Both the position numbers and the translations under genes were made by a program. Positions 50,309 through 59,001 of a stretch of DNA of 64,000 bases are shown piece by piece. Source of the stretch: Kofleriaceae bacterium (GTDB lineage Bacteria; Myxococcota_A; Polyangia; Haliangiales; Haliangiaceae); assembly GCA_018057825.1 (NCBI GenBank), contig JAGPCY010000005.1:124001-188000 (forward strand). The letters are read 5' to 3'. Below the pieces are notes generated by a model, which was not told the origin of the DNA, did no database searches, and saw only the letters and a program-made list of their open reading frames with translations. Each line of letters starts with the position of its first letter. The first letter of the stretch is position 1.

Positions 50309-50701
50309 GGCGGGCTTCCTTGGCTCGGGTGGCGGGTGACCATCGCTAGAGCAGCCGGCGTGCCAGCGCCGGCGCCCCGTCGATCCGAGGATCTAGCCTC
50401 GTCGGCCGGGGGCTGGGACCCGCCGCTGCTGCCCGCGGTCGGCGCCGGACTCGGCGCCGGGGCCCGTCGCCCCGGGGGGCGCGGCGATCGACCGGGAGGG
50501 GAGGGCGGGGCGGCCGGCGGCCTGAGGCGCCGGGGAGGGGGCGGGCCGATCTGTCGGAGCGATCGAAGCGTTTTGTCGAAACTTCGTGATGGTCGAAGCG
50601 TGTGGCCGCCGCCATGGTGGTCGAGCGGCGCGGGGAGCGCCGCGACCAGCCCAGCGCCACGACGGCTGGCCAACGGCTGGCCAACCCACCGGGAGGACGC
50701 C
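50309..50701. other. 393-bp intergenic region between divergent genes
   Basis: No credible gene. It holds direct repeats TCGAAGCG at 50563-50570 and 50593-50600 (30 bp apart), an inverted pair CGAAG/CTTCG (50564-50568, 50582-50586) in an AT-richer patch, and an 11-bp tandem repeat at 50662. It may hold promoters for both neighbours. Confidence 0.5.
50662..50683 (+). repeat. 11-bp tandem duplication before a mini gene
   Basis: ACGGCTGGCCA occurs twice head to tail, each unit containing the palindrome TGGCCA, ending about 10 nt before the GGGAGGA of the zinc-ribbon gene. It could bind a regulator. Confidence 0.7.
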
Positions 50702-50875
50702 ATGACCACCGATCTCGACGATGCGCCTGATCGACCCGACCCTCACGGCCGGTGCGCCGCCTGCGCCGAGCCGATCGGCACCCGGCCACGGGTGATCGAG
50801 TTCTGCCGCGCGTGCACGGTGCCGCCCCACGACGAGACCGAGGCCCACTACTGGGCGATCGGAGGCAGCGACTAG
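50702..50875 (+). CDS. 57-residue zinc-ribbon mini-protein
   Basis: This 57-residue protein has two CxxC pairs (Cys18-Cys21 and Cys35-Cys38, 13 residues apart), the plan of a zinc ribbon, between an acidic N-terminus (DLDDAPDRPDP) and an acidic tail (HDETEAHYWAIGGSD). GGGAGGA lies 5-6 nt before the ATG, and codon usage matches its neighbours. The longer in-frame ORF upstream is low-complexity and rejected. The hexamer array begins right at its stop. Role unknown; such ribbons often bind nucleic acid or other proteins. Confidence 0.7.
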   Translation: MTTDLDDAPDRPDPHGRCAACAEPIGTRPRVIEFCRACTVPPHDETEAHYWAIGGSD

Positions 50876-51045
<170 letters not shown>

Positions 51046-51046
51046 G

Positions 51047-51340
51047 TTAGGCCCGCTCGCGCTCGGCGCTCACCCGGCGGAGCTTCACGAACAGGAGGCC
51101 GCCGGTGATGGCCAGGACCGTGAGGCCGGCCGCCATGATGCGCCAGCGATAGCGCGCGCCGTCGGCCGGCCGGGTCGAGGTCCAGAAGCCCGAGGGCCGC
51201 TGGGTCAGGACCTCGGGCTTGCGCATGCCCTCCTCGGCCGGCGGCATCGGCGGCGCGCCGAAGCCGCCGGGATCGGGCTGGGCGACGGCCAGGGCGGTCC
51301 CGAGGCACAGGGCGAGCACGACCACGGCGCGACGGAGCAT
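51047..51340 (-). CDS. Small exported protein with C-terminal membrane helix
   Basis: The 97-residue product has a signal peptide (VVVLALCLGTALAVAQ), a Pro/Gly-rich extracytoplasmic part of about 40 residues, and a C-terminal helix (IMAAGLTVLAITGGLLFVKL) with a basic tail. Cleavage at AVAQ would leave a type I membrane protein with its short tail in the cytoplasm. TACACG ends 6 nt before the ATG, close to the leaderless box. Its TAA stop abuts array 4. I do not recognise it. Confidence 0.7.
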   Translation of the reverse strand: MLRRAVVVLALCLGTALAVAQPDPGGFGAPPMPPAEEGMRKPEVLTQRPSGFWTSTRPADGARYRWRIMAAGLTVLAITGGLLFVKLRRVSAERERA

Positions 51341-51423
51341 GGCCGGCGTGTACCGTGGCGCGGTCGGGGGCGCAACCCGGCCCGGACGTGGCCGATCGCC
51401 GCGCGTTGGACGGCGCCGGCCAG

Positions 51424-52314
51424 ATGTGGCACTCCACCGCGGTGCGCAAGCTCCGGCCCCCCCAACCCAAGCCCGGCCCGCGCCCGCAGCCGCCGCGCGG
51501 CGACGACCCCGCGGACGACGACGCGCTGCCGGTGCCGGCCGGCCCCGACGCGATCGATCGCCTGATCGCGCGGCTCGGCCCCGAGGCGGTGATCGCGGCG
51601 CTGTCGGAGGTGGTGTCGGCCGAGCGCCTCGAGCGGATCGATCAGGTCCTGGCCGCGCGCCTGACCAGCGTGGTCGGGGTGGTCGAGGACGTCTACGATC
51701 CCTTCAACGGCGCGGCGGTGATCCGGACCTCCGAGGCCCTGGGCCTGGCCGGGCTCCACGTGATCGAGACCGGGCTGCGCTTCCAGGCCGCCAAGGGCAT
51801 CACCCGGGGGTGCCATCGGTGGATGGCGGTCGAGCGCTGGCCGAGCGCGCGGGCCAGCGTGGCCGCGCTTCACGCCCGCGGGTTCCGCGTCTTGGCCACG
51901 GCGCCGGGCGCCACCACCACCGTCGAGACCGTCGACGTCGACCGGCCGATCGCGGTGGTCTTCGGCAACGAGCACGCCGGCCTGCCGGCGGCGACCGTGG
52001 CGGCCTGCGACGGCGCGATCGCGCTGCCGATGTACGGCTTCACCCAGAGCTTCAACCTGTCGGTGTCGGCGGCGCTGGCCTTGGCGCAGCTCGCGGCCCG
52101 TCGGCGCGCCCACCTGGGAGCGCTCGGCGATCTGTCGCCCGACGCCCGGCGCCACCTGCGCGCGCGGTGGATGGCGCTCAAGGTGCGCGGCGCGGTCGGC
52201 GTGATCGAGCGGACCGTGGCCGCCCAGACACGCGCCGCTGTGGCTCCCGAGCCGCAGCCCCGGCAGAACCCGACCGCGGGCCTCGCCGCCAGCGGTCCCG
52301 AGATTGCACAATAG
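51424..52314 (+). CDS. TrmH-family tRNA/rRNA 2'-O-methyltransferase
   Basis: The 296-residue protein is a SPOUT-class enzyme. Its core has VVGVVEDVYDPFNGAAVIRTSEALG (motif 1 with the NxxAxhRTSEAhG pattern of TrmH), PIAVVFGNEHAGLP (motif 2, SAM knot) and IALPMYGFTQSFNLSVSAALAL (motif 3). The closest match is TrmH (tRNA Gm18). An N-terminal Pro/Arg-rich stretch is extra. Start is uncertain: an in-frame GTG at 51355 would leave only 14 bp to the divergent start, so I prefer the ATG at 51424. It precedes the PBP gene by 10 bp. Confidence 0.9.
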   Translation: MWHSTAVRKLRPPQPKPGPRPQPPRGDDPADDDALPVPAGPDAIDRLIARLGPEAVIAALSEVVSAERLERIDQVLAARLTSVVGVVEDVYDPFNGAAVIRTSEALGLAGLHVIETGLRFQAAKGITRGCHRWMAVERWPSARASVAALHARGFRVLATAPGATTTVETVDVDRPIAVVFGNEHAGLPAATVAACDGAIALPMYGFTQSFNLSVSAALALAQLAARRRAHLGALGDLSPDARRHLRARWMALKVRGAVGVIERTVAAQTRAAVAPEPQPRQNPTAGLAASGPEIAQ

Positions 52315-52324
52315 CGGACGGTCC

Positions 52325-54736
52325 ATGGAGATGCGCCCCGCCGCCCCGAAGAAGCCCCGGCCCATGCCGGTCCGCGGCCGCCGCCCGCTGTGGCTGCGGA
52401 TCGCCGGCTGGACCGCGGTCGCCGGCCTGGCCTTGGCCGCCCTGGGCGCGGTCGCGATCGCCTTGGTGTTCTGGCACTACGGCCGCGACCTGCCCTCGAT
52501 CCGCAAGGCCACCGACGTCAAGGCCGAGCAGGTGATCGCGATCGTCGATCGCGACGGCGAGCGGATCGGCGAGATCTACAAGGACGAGCGCCGGACCCTG
52601 ATCGGCTTCGACGACGTGCCGCCGATCCTGGTCGACGCCTTCGTCGCCGCCGAGGACGCCAGCTTCTGGACCCACGAGGGCATCGACTACCGCGGCATGG
52701 TGCGCGCGTTCTTCACCAACCTGCGCTCGGGCAAGACCAAGCAGGGCGCGTCGACCATCACCCAGCAGGTCGTGAAGACCTTGATCCTCACGCCCGAGCG
52801 GACCTTTCGCCGCAAGATCCAGGAGATCATCTTGGCGCGCCGCCTCGAGTCGGCGCTGTCGAAGAAGGAGATCTTGACCCTGTACATGAACCAGATCTTC
52901 TTCGGGCACGGTCGCTACGGCGTGCAGGAGGCGGCGCGGTTCTACTTCGGCAAGGACGTCAAGGACGTCACCGTCGGCGAGGCGGCGATGCTGGCCGGCC
53001 TGCCGCAGTCGCCCAACAACATCTCGCCGCTCACTAACCCCGACCGCGCCAAGGTCCGGCAGAGCTACGTCCTGAACGAGCTGGCCCGCCACGGCAAGAT
53101 CACCGCCGCCGAGGCCAAGCGCTGGATCGACGCCCCGATCGAGGTGGTGCGGCAGCCGTTCCCGCATCTGGGCGACGGGCCGGAGTGGGTCGAGGTGGCG
53201 CGCGCCGAGCTCGACAAGAAGTACGGCAAGGGCAAGTACGGCCAGGTCGGCGGCGTGGTCAGAACGACGATGCGGCCCCAGCTCCAGGCCGCGGCCCGCA
53301 CCGCGCTCCAGGCGGCGCTGCGCGCCGTCGACGCCCGCCACAAGGTCGGTCGCCCGGTGCGCAAGCTCAAGCCCGACAAGATCGCCGACGAGCTGGCCCG
53401 CCTGGGCAAGAAGCTGCCGGCGGGTGGCCCGGCCAAGGGCGAGAGCTACGACGCGGTCGTGACCGCGGTCCACGACGGCGACGGCGAGCTGGCCGTCGAT
53501 CTCGGCGGCTGGCCGGCGGCGATCGTGCTCAGCGGCCCCGAGGACGAGCGCTACAACCCGCCGGGCGCCGGCGGCGCGCGCAAGAAGCCGAGCGAGCGGT
53601 TCGCGGTCGGCGACGTGGTGCGGGTCGCGCGCCTCGAGGTCGCCCCCGGCGCCGAGCCGCCCAAGGCCAAGCGCGCGCCCCGGGTGGTCGGCTTCGCGCC
53701 CGGCGCCGAGGGCGCGGTCGTGGTGATCGATCCCAAGACCCGCGAGGTGCTGGCGATGGTCGGCGGCTACCGCAAGGTCGCGGGCGGGCTCAACCGGGCG
53801 ATCGCCGCCAAGCGCCAGCCCGGCTCGAGCTTCAAGCCGATCGTCTACGCCGCCGCGCTGGCGTCGCGTCAGGTCACCGCCGCCACGATTGTGAACGACT
53901 CCCCCGAGGTCTACGACCTGTGGCGGCCCAAGAACTACTCGAACTCCTTCGAGGGGCCGGTCCGGGTCCGCCACGCCCTGGCCAAGTCGATCAACACCGT
54001 CGCGATCAAGCTCCTGGCCGAGGTCGGGCCCGACGCCGCCGCCGAGCTCGCGGCCGCCCTGGGCATCACCGGGCCGCTGCCGCGGACGCTGTCGTTGGCC
54101 CTCGGCTCGGGCGAGGTCACGCCGCTCGAGCTGACCAACGCCTACGCCACCTTCGCCGCCGGGGGGCTCTACGCGCCGCCGCGGTTCGTCACCGAGCTCG
54201 GCGGCGCGCCGGTGCCGGCGGCGGCCGGGCAGGCGGTGATGGAGCCCGACGTCGCTTACCTGGTGACCGATCTGATGCGCTCGGTGGTCGAGCAGGGGAC
54301 CGCCGGCAAGGCCCGGTCCCTGGGCGTCACGATCGCCGGCAAGACCGGGACCTCGAACGACGCCCGCGACACCTGGTTCGTCGGCATGACCCCCGACGTC
54401 GTGATCGGGGTTTGGATCGGCAACGATGACAACACGCCGATGGGGCGGGGCGAGGCCGGCGGCGCCACCGCGCTGCCCGCGTTCATCGACACCCTGCGGG
54501 CGATGGCGCCCAAGGACCGCGCCTTTCCGCGGCCGCCCGGCATCGTGACCGCCGACGTCGACCTGGCGACGGGGCTCCTGGCGCCGTCCGGCGCGCCGGC
54601 CAAGACCCACGCCATCGAGGTGTTCCTACCCGGCACCGCGCCGACCGAGGTCGCCCCTGCGCCCGGTCAGATCGACGCCCAGAGCTTCGTCACCGACGAG
54701 TACGGCGACGAGGTCCCCGAGGCGCCGGCGCCGTGA
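52325..54736 (+). CDS. Penicillin-binding protein 1A (bifunctional transglycosylase/transpeptidase)
   Basis: The 803-residue class A PBP has a Pro/Arg-rich N-terminus and one membrane helix (about residues 31-52). The glycosyltransferase domain has EDASFWTHEGID with the catalytic Glu, GASTITQQ, RRKIQEI and KKEILTLYMN. The transpeptidase domain has SSFK at 501-504, SIN and KTGTS, so both activities look intact. An insertion (about residues 325-460) resembles an OB-like domain between the two, as in other PBP1A. It polymerises and crosslinks peptidoglycan in the periplasm. The ATG at 52325 is chosen over a TTG 7 codons earlier. It is first in a run of four coupled genes. Confidence 0.95.
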   Translation: MEMRPAAPKKPRPMPVRGRRPLWLRIAGWTAVAGLALAALGAVAIALVFWHYGRDLPSIRKATDVKAEQVIAIVDRDGERIGEIYKDERRTLIGFDDVPPILVDAFVAAEDASFWTHEGIDYRGMVRAFFTNLRSGKTKQGASTITQQVVKTLILTPERTFRRKIQEIILARRLESALSKKEILTLYMNQIFFGHGRYGVQEAARFYFGKDVKDVTVGEAAMLAGLPQSPNNISPLTNPDRAKVRQSYVLNELARHGKITAAEAKRWIDAPIEVVRQPFPHLGDGPEWVEVARAELDKKYGKGKYGQVGGVVRTTMRPQLQAAARTALQAALRAVDARHKVGRPVRKLKPDKIADELARLGKKLPAGGPAKGESYDAVVTAVHDGDGELAVDLGGWPAAIVLSGPEDERYNPPGAGGARKKPSERFAVGDVVRVARLEVAPGAEPPKAKRAPRVVGFAPGAEGAVVVIDPKTREVLAMVGGYRKVAGGLNRAIAAKRQPGSSFKPIVYAAALASRQVTAATIVNDSPEVYDLWRPKNYSNSFEGPVRVRHALAKSINTVAIKLLAEVGPDAAAELAAALGITGPLPRTLSLALGSGEVTPLELTNAYATFAAGGLYAPPRFVTELGGAPVPAAAGQAVMEPDVAYLVTDLMRSVVEQGTAGKARSLGVTIAGKTGTSNDARDTWFVGMTPDVVIGVWIGNDDNTPMGRGEAGGATALPAFIDTLRAMAPKDRAFPRPPGIVTADVDLATGLLAPSGAPAKTHAIEVFLPGTAPTEVAPAPGQIDAQSFVTDEYGDEVPEAPAP

Positions 54737-55773
54737 CCGCGGCCGCCCCGGTGACCCGCGGGCTGTGGGCGCTGGCCGCGACCGCCTCGGTGGCGACCGC
54801 CGCGCCGCTGGCGCCGCCGGTGGCGCCTGACGGCGGTGGGGTGATCGGCGCGCTGTGGCGCGACGCGGTCGCCGAGCTCGAGGCCGCCAGCGCCGCCCGC
54901 CTCCCGCCGCTGGTGCCGCCGACCCCGCGGCCGGTCAGGTGGAAGGCCCGGCGGATCGCGTCGCTCGATCTCGGCGGGCCGCTCCTCGCCCTGGCCGCGG
55001 TCGATCTCGACGGCGATCGCGCCGACGAGCTGATCGCGCTGACCGAGGGCCACGTGATCGCGCTAGGCGCCCACGGCGCCGGCCTGCGCGAGCGCGCGCG
55101 CCTGCGGGTGCCCGCCGAGGCGCCGGCGGTCCGGCCGCGCGAGCCGATCGGCGTCGTCGCCGCGGTCGGCGCCGAGGTCGTGGCCCGCTCGTCGTCGAGC
55201 GCGCGCGGCGCCCGCTACGGCTGGCGCGACGGGCGCCTGGTCGAGCTGGCGCCGGTGGCCGGCTTCCCGGCCTGCGCCGATCGCACGATCGAGCTGGCGG
55301 CCGGCCGCAACTACGCCGTGGTCGACGGCGCCGAGCTGTGGGCGGTGCGGTGCCGGATCGGGACCGTCGATCCGGTCGGCCGGGCCACCGCGGCGGTGGC
55401 CACGGTCGCGACCACCGGGACCGCGACCGTCACCGTCGAGACCCGGTGCGTCGGCGGGCCGCCCGCCTGTCAGCCGACCACCACCGCGACCCTCGAGCAG
55501 GTCGGGGCCGCGATCGAGCTCGACGACGTCGATCGCGACGGCGCCTTCGAGGTCCTGGTCACCGGCAGCGGTCCGCCCGGCGACGGCGACGCGGTCGTGG
55601 TGTGGCGCTTGACCGAGCGCGGCTTCGCCCCCAAGCCGGTGTTCCGGCGCGGCTTCCTCGGCGGCGTCGTCGCGCTGGCGGTCGGCGACGTCGACGGCGA
55701 CGGCGATCGCGAGGCCTTCGCGGCGGTCCGCCTGGTCGGCGGCCGCAAGGTGGATCTATGGTTGCTCGACTGA
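54733..55773 (+). CDS. Exported FG-GAP/VCBS-like protein
   Basis: The 346-residue protein has a signal peptide (LWALAATASVATAAPL) and repeats typical of FG-GAP/VCBS propellers: LALAAVDLDGDRADELIAL, AIELDDVDRDGAFEVLV and ALAVGDVDGDGDREAFAAV, each with a Ca2+-loop-like D-x-D-x-D motif. Two cysteines (CVGGPPAC) may pair. The GTG start shares TG with the PBP stop. It is coupled to the solute-binding protein gene by a 16-bp overlap. Its role in the cell wall is unproven. Confidence 0.85.
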   Translation: MTAAAPVTRGLWALAATASVATAAPLAPPVAPDGGGVIGALWRDAVAELEAASAARLPPLVPPTPRPVRWKARRIASLDLGGPLLALAAVDLDGDRADELIALTEGHVIALGAHGAGLRERARLRVPAEAPAVRPREPIGVVAAVGAEVVARSSSSARGARYGWRDGRLVELAPVAGFPACADRTIELAAGRNYAVVDGAELWAVRCRIGTVDPVGRATAAVATVATTGTATVTVETRCVGGPPACQPTTTATLEQVGAAIELDDVDRDGAFEVLVTGSGPPGDGDAVVVWRLTERGFAPKPVFRRGFLGGVVALAVGDVDGDGDREAFAAVRLVGGRKVDLWLLD

Positions 55774-57230
55774 CCCTGCGGCGGGCCCTGGCCGCGCTCG
55801 GGGCCCTGGCGCTCGCCGCCGCGCCGGTCCACGGCGAGGGGCGGCCGCGCTACGGCGGCGTCGTGACCGGCGCGCTCCTCGGCGAGCCGGCTGGCTTCGA
55901 CCCGGTGGCGGCGCGGACCGCCGCCGACGTCGCGGTGATCGCGCTGGTCTTCGACACCCTGTATCGGGTCGGCCCCGACGGTCGGATCGCGCCCCACCTG
56001 GCGGCGGCCTTGCCCGAGGTGGTCAACGGCAAGAGCCACATCGCGATCCGGCCCGGCGCGCACTTCCACAACGGCGCCGCCCTCGGCGCGGCCGACGTCG
56101 CGGCGTCCCTGGCCCGGGTCAAGGACGCCCCCGCCGGCTGGCTCCTGGCCGGGATCGACGACATCGCCGTCGACGGCGACGCCGTGGTCCTGGGCACCAC
56201 GCGCAAGGATCTGGCCCAGCTCCTGGCCGCGCCCGCCACCGCGATCACCCCGCGCGGCCTGGCGCCGCGGCCGACCGCGCCCATCGGCTCGGGGCCGTTC
56301 CGTCTGGCCGGGGCGCGCAAGGATCGCCTCGAGCTTGACGCCTACGCCGAGCACTTCGCCGGTCGGGCCTACCTCGATCACGTCACGCTGCGCTGGTTCA
56401 CCGCTGCCGACGGTGAGGCCCGGCTGTACGAGACCGGGGGCAGCGACTGGTCGCTGCGCGGCGCCACCGCCTTCGCCCACGGCACGCCCAAGCACCCGAC
56501 GGTGTCCCTCGACGCGCCGGCCACGCTCCTGGTCTACCTCGGCTTCGGCGGGCGGGCCCGCGCCATCACCGACAACCGCGACTTCCGCATCGCCCTCGAG
56601 GCCGCCCTGGCCCGGGGTGGCCTGGCCGGGGTCGGCGCCGGCGAGCGCGTGGTGCCGACCCGCGATCCCATCCCGGTCGATCTCGGCGGCCCGGCGCTGG
56701 GCGAGGCCGAGCGCGTGGCGCGGCTGCCCGAGGCGCAGGCCGCACTGGCCGCCGCCGCCGGCGCGGTCCCGGCCTTGGCGCCGGCCCGGATCGGCGCCGT
56801 CTCCCTCGAGATCCTGGTCGACGCCAGCCGACCCGACGATCGCGAGATCGCCGAGCGCGTGGTGATCGCCCTCGACAAGCTCGGCCTGGCCGCGACGATC
56901 GCCGCGGTCGCCGCCCCCGACCTGGCGCGCCGGATCGCCGCCGCCGGGTGCGATCTGTACATCGGCCAGCTCGCGCTCCAGGTCGCGACCCCGGTCCACC
57001 TGTTCGCCGCCGCCTACGCCGCCGGCGGCGAGCGTGAGGTCGCGGTCCGGCTGGCCGCCGGCCCGTCGATCGATCTGGTGCGGGCCCGCGGCGCGTTCAC
57101 CAAGCGCTGGCCGATCGTGCCGCTGGTCCACCGCGGCGTGCGCCTGCACCTGCGGCGCGATCTGCGCGGCGCCGCCTTCGAGCCGAGCGCGCGGCTCGGG
57201 ATCGCCGAGCTGTTCCGGTGGGGCCGATGA
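55758..57230 (+). CDS. Family-5 extracellular solute-binding protein
   Basis: The 490-residue protein has a signal peptide (LGALALAAAPVHGEG, no lipobox Cys), then the SBP_bac_5 fold: GGVVTGALLGEPAGFDPV, VFDTLYRVGPDGRIAPHLAAALPEV, IRPGAHFHNGAALGAADVAASL and GSGPFRLAGA. It is like oligopeptide or opine receptors. No permease or ATPase gene is in the window, so it may serve as a receptor for the downstream histidine kinase rather than a transporter. It sits between the FG-GAP protein and the kinase. Confidence 0.88.
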   Translation: MVARLTLRRALAALGALALAAAPVHGEGRPRYGGVVTGALLGEPAGFDPVAARTAADVAVIALVFDTLYRVGPDGRIAPHLAAALPEVVNGKSHIAIRPGAHFHNGAALGAADVAASLARVKDAPAGWLLAGIDDIAVDGDAVVLGTTRKDLAQLLAAPATAITPRGLAPRPTAPIGSGPFRLAGARKDRLELDAYAEHFAGRAYLDHVTLRWFTAADGEARLYETGGSDWSLRGATAFAHGTPKHPTVSLDAPATLLVYLGFGGRARAITDNRDFRIALEAALARGGLAGVGAGERVVPTRDPIPVDLGGPALGEAERVARLPEAQAALAAAAGAVPALAPARIGAVSLEILVDASRPDDREIAERVVIALDKLGLAATIAAVAAPDLARRIAAAGCDLYIGQLALQVATPVHLFAAAYAAGGEREVAVRLAAGPSIDLVRARGAFTKRWPIVPLVHRGVRLHLRRDLRGAAFEPSARLGIAELFRWGR

Positions 57231-57246
57231 GCCGGGCGGTGCGCTA

Positions 57247-59001
57247 GTGCGGCTGCGCACCCGGTTCATGTTGTGGTTCGGCCTGGCCGCGCTGGTGCCG
57301 ATCGCGGTCGCTGCGGTCGTGACCCGCGCGGTGGTGGCGCGCAGCTATCGCGACGAGTATCAGCGCACCCGCGGGGCGGCCGAGCGCGCGGCCAAGGCCG
57401 AGCTCGAGCGGCTCGAGGCCCAGCTCGAGGCCACCGCCACCGCCCTGGCGAGTCGCGATCACCCGGTGATCGGCAACCTGCTCCAGGACCTGGTCAAGGA
57501 CGGCGGCGCGTTGACCAGCGAGGCCCGGCGGCGGCTGCGCGAGCAGGTCGGCCCCGAGATGGCCGGCCTCGGCCTCGACGGGCTGACCATCGTCGGCCCC
57601 GACGATCTCATCCTCGCGGCGCCGCACAAGCGCGGCACCGTCGGCGATCCCGATCCCGAGGCGCGCCGGCTGGCGGCCGCGCCGCGCATCCGCTACCGCC
57701 AGGACAAGATCATGGGCGCGCGGGCGATGCAGCCGGTGCTGATCGCCGAGACCGCGCGCTTGGCCCGGGACGCCGGGGTCGCGGTGGTCGTGGTGGTCGG
57801 GCGCGCCATCGACGCGCGCCTGATCGAGAGCGTGCGCCGGCCCGGCCGGATCGACGCCCGGATCGTCGACGGTCGCGGCCGCGAGCTGGTGGCCCCGGCC
57901 GAGCCGGGGTGGGGCCGCGAGCGCGGACCGTTGACCCGCATCGCCCTGGTCGGTGACGGCCAGGAGGTCGCGGCGTGGATCGAGGTCGCGGTTGGCGATC
58001 GCGATCTGGCGTCGCTGCAGCGCCAGGTCACCGTGGTCGCGGTGGTGCTGGCGATCCTGGCCCTGGGCCTGACCATGCTCCTGGGCGCGGTGGTGGCCCG
58101 GCGCATCACCGCCGGCCTCGATCGTCTGGTCGAGGGCGCCCAGGCCGCGGCCCGCGGCGATCTGGCGCACCGGGTCGCGGTGACCTCGGCCGACGAGGTC
58201 GGCGAGCTGGCCGGGGCCTTCAACCTGATGCTCGAGGATCTCGGCACCGCCGAGGAGCGCCTGGTGATCGCCGAGCGGATCGCGGCGTGGCAAGAGATCG
58301 CGCGCCGCCTGGCCCACGAGATCAAGAACCCGCTGACCCCGATCCAGATGGCGATGGACAACCTGCGCAAGACCTGGCGCAAGCAGCACCCGTCGTTCGG
58401 CGACATCCTCGAGGAGTCGACCGCGACCGTGCTCGAGGAGTCCGATCGGCTGCGCCGGATCGTCACCGAGTTCTCCGACTTCGCGCGCATGCCGCGCGCC
58501 GACCTGCACCCGCTCGATCTGACCGAGGTGGTGGCCTCGGCGCTGGCGCTCTACCAGGGCGAGACCCCGGTGGTGCGCCAGCTCGCCGCCGGGCTGCCCC
58601 AGGTGTCGGCCGATCGCGGCCAGCTCACCCAGGTGGTCTTGAACCTGGTCGAGAACGCCCGCGACGCCATCGCCGGTCGTCCTGACGGTTCGATCGTGGT
58701 CACCACCCGGCGCGGCGACGCCGGCGATCGCGTCGAGCTGGTGGTCGAGGACAACGGCCCGGGCGTCGCGGCCGAGCTGCGCGACAAGGTGTTCGCGCCG
58801 TACTTCACCACCAAGCAGGGCCACGGCGGCACCGGCCTGGGCCTGGCGATCGTCCACCGCATCGTCAGCGATCACGGCGGTCGGATCGTGATCGGCGAGG
58901 CGGCCAGCGGCGGCGCCCGGTTCGCGATCGAGCTGCCCCTCGAGGTCGGTCAGCCGCTCCTGGCGTCCTTGGTCAAACGTCCTTCACCGGGGTCGCCTTG
59001 A
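57247..59001 (+). CDS. NtrY-like sensor histidine kinase
   Basis: The 584-residue kinase has two membrane helices (about 8-28 and 258-282) flanking a periplasmic sensor (about 30-257), then a HAMP (ITAGLDRLVEGAQAAARGDL), H-box HEIKNPLTPI with His357, N-box NLVENARDAI and G-boxes DNGPGV and GTGLGLAIV. The layout is NtrY/NtrB-like. GTG start, 16 bp after the solute-binding-protein stop. No response regulator is adjacent, so the partner is elsewhere. Its end overlaps the convergent MXAN_5187-like gene by 29 bp. Confidence 0.95.
   Translation: MRLRTRFMLWFGLAALVPIAVAAVVTRAVVARSYRDEYQRTRGAAERAAKAELERLEAQLEATATALASRDHPVIGNLLQDLVKDGGALTSEARRRLREQVGPEMAGLGLDGLTIVGPDDLILAAPHKRGTVGDPDPEARRLAAAPRIRYRQDKIMGARAMQPVLIAETARLARDAGVAVVVVVGRAIDARLIESVRRPGRIDARIVDGRGRELVAPAEPGWGRERGPLTRIALVGDGQEVAAWIEVAVGDRDLASLQRQVTVVAVVLAILALGLTMLLGAVVARRITAGLDRLVEGAQAAARGDLAHRVAVTSADEVGELAGAFNLMLEDLGTAEERLVIAERIAAWQEIARRLAHEIKNPLTPIQMAMDNLRKTWRKQHPSFGDILEESTATVLEESDRLRRIVTEFSDFARMPRADLHPLDLTEVVASALALYQGETPVVRQLAAGLPQVSADRGQLTQVVLNLVENARDAIAGRPDGSIVVTTRRGDAGDRVELVVEDNGPGVAAELRDKVFAPYFTTKQGHGGTGLGLAIVHRIVSDHGGRIVIGEAASGGARFAIELPLEVGQPLLASLVKRPSPGSP

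Noticed and set aside
50336-50701. A 122-codon N-terminal extension of the zinc-ribbon gene
   Set aside because: It is Gly/Arg/Pro-rich, has no conserved features, and the ATG at 50702 has a strong ribosome site.
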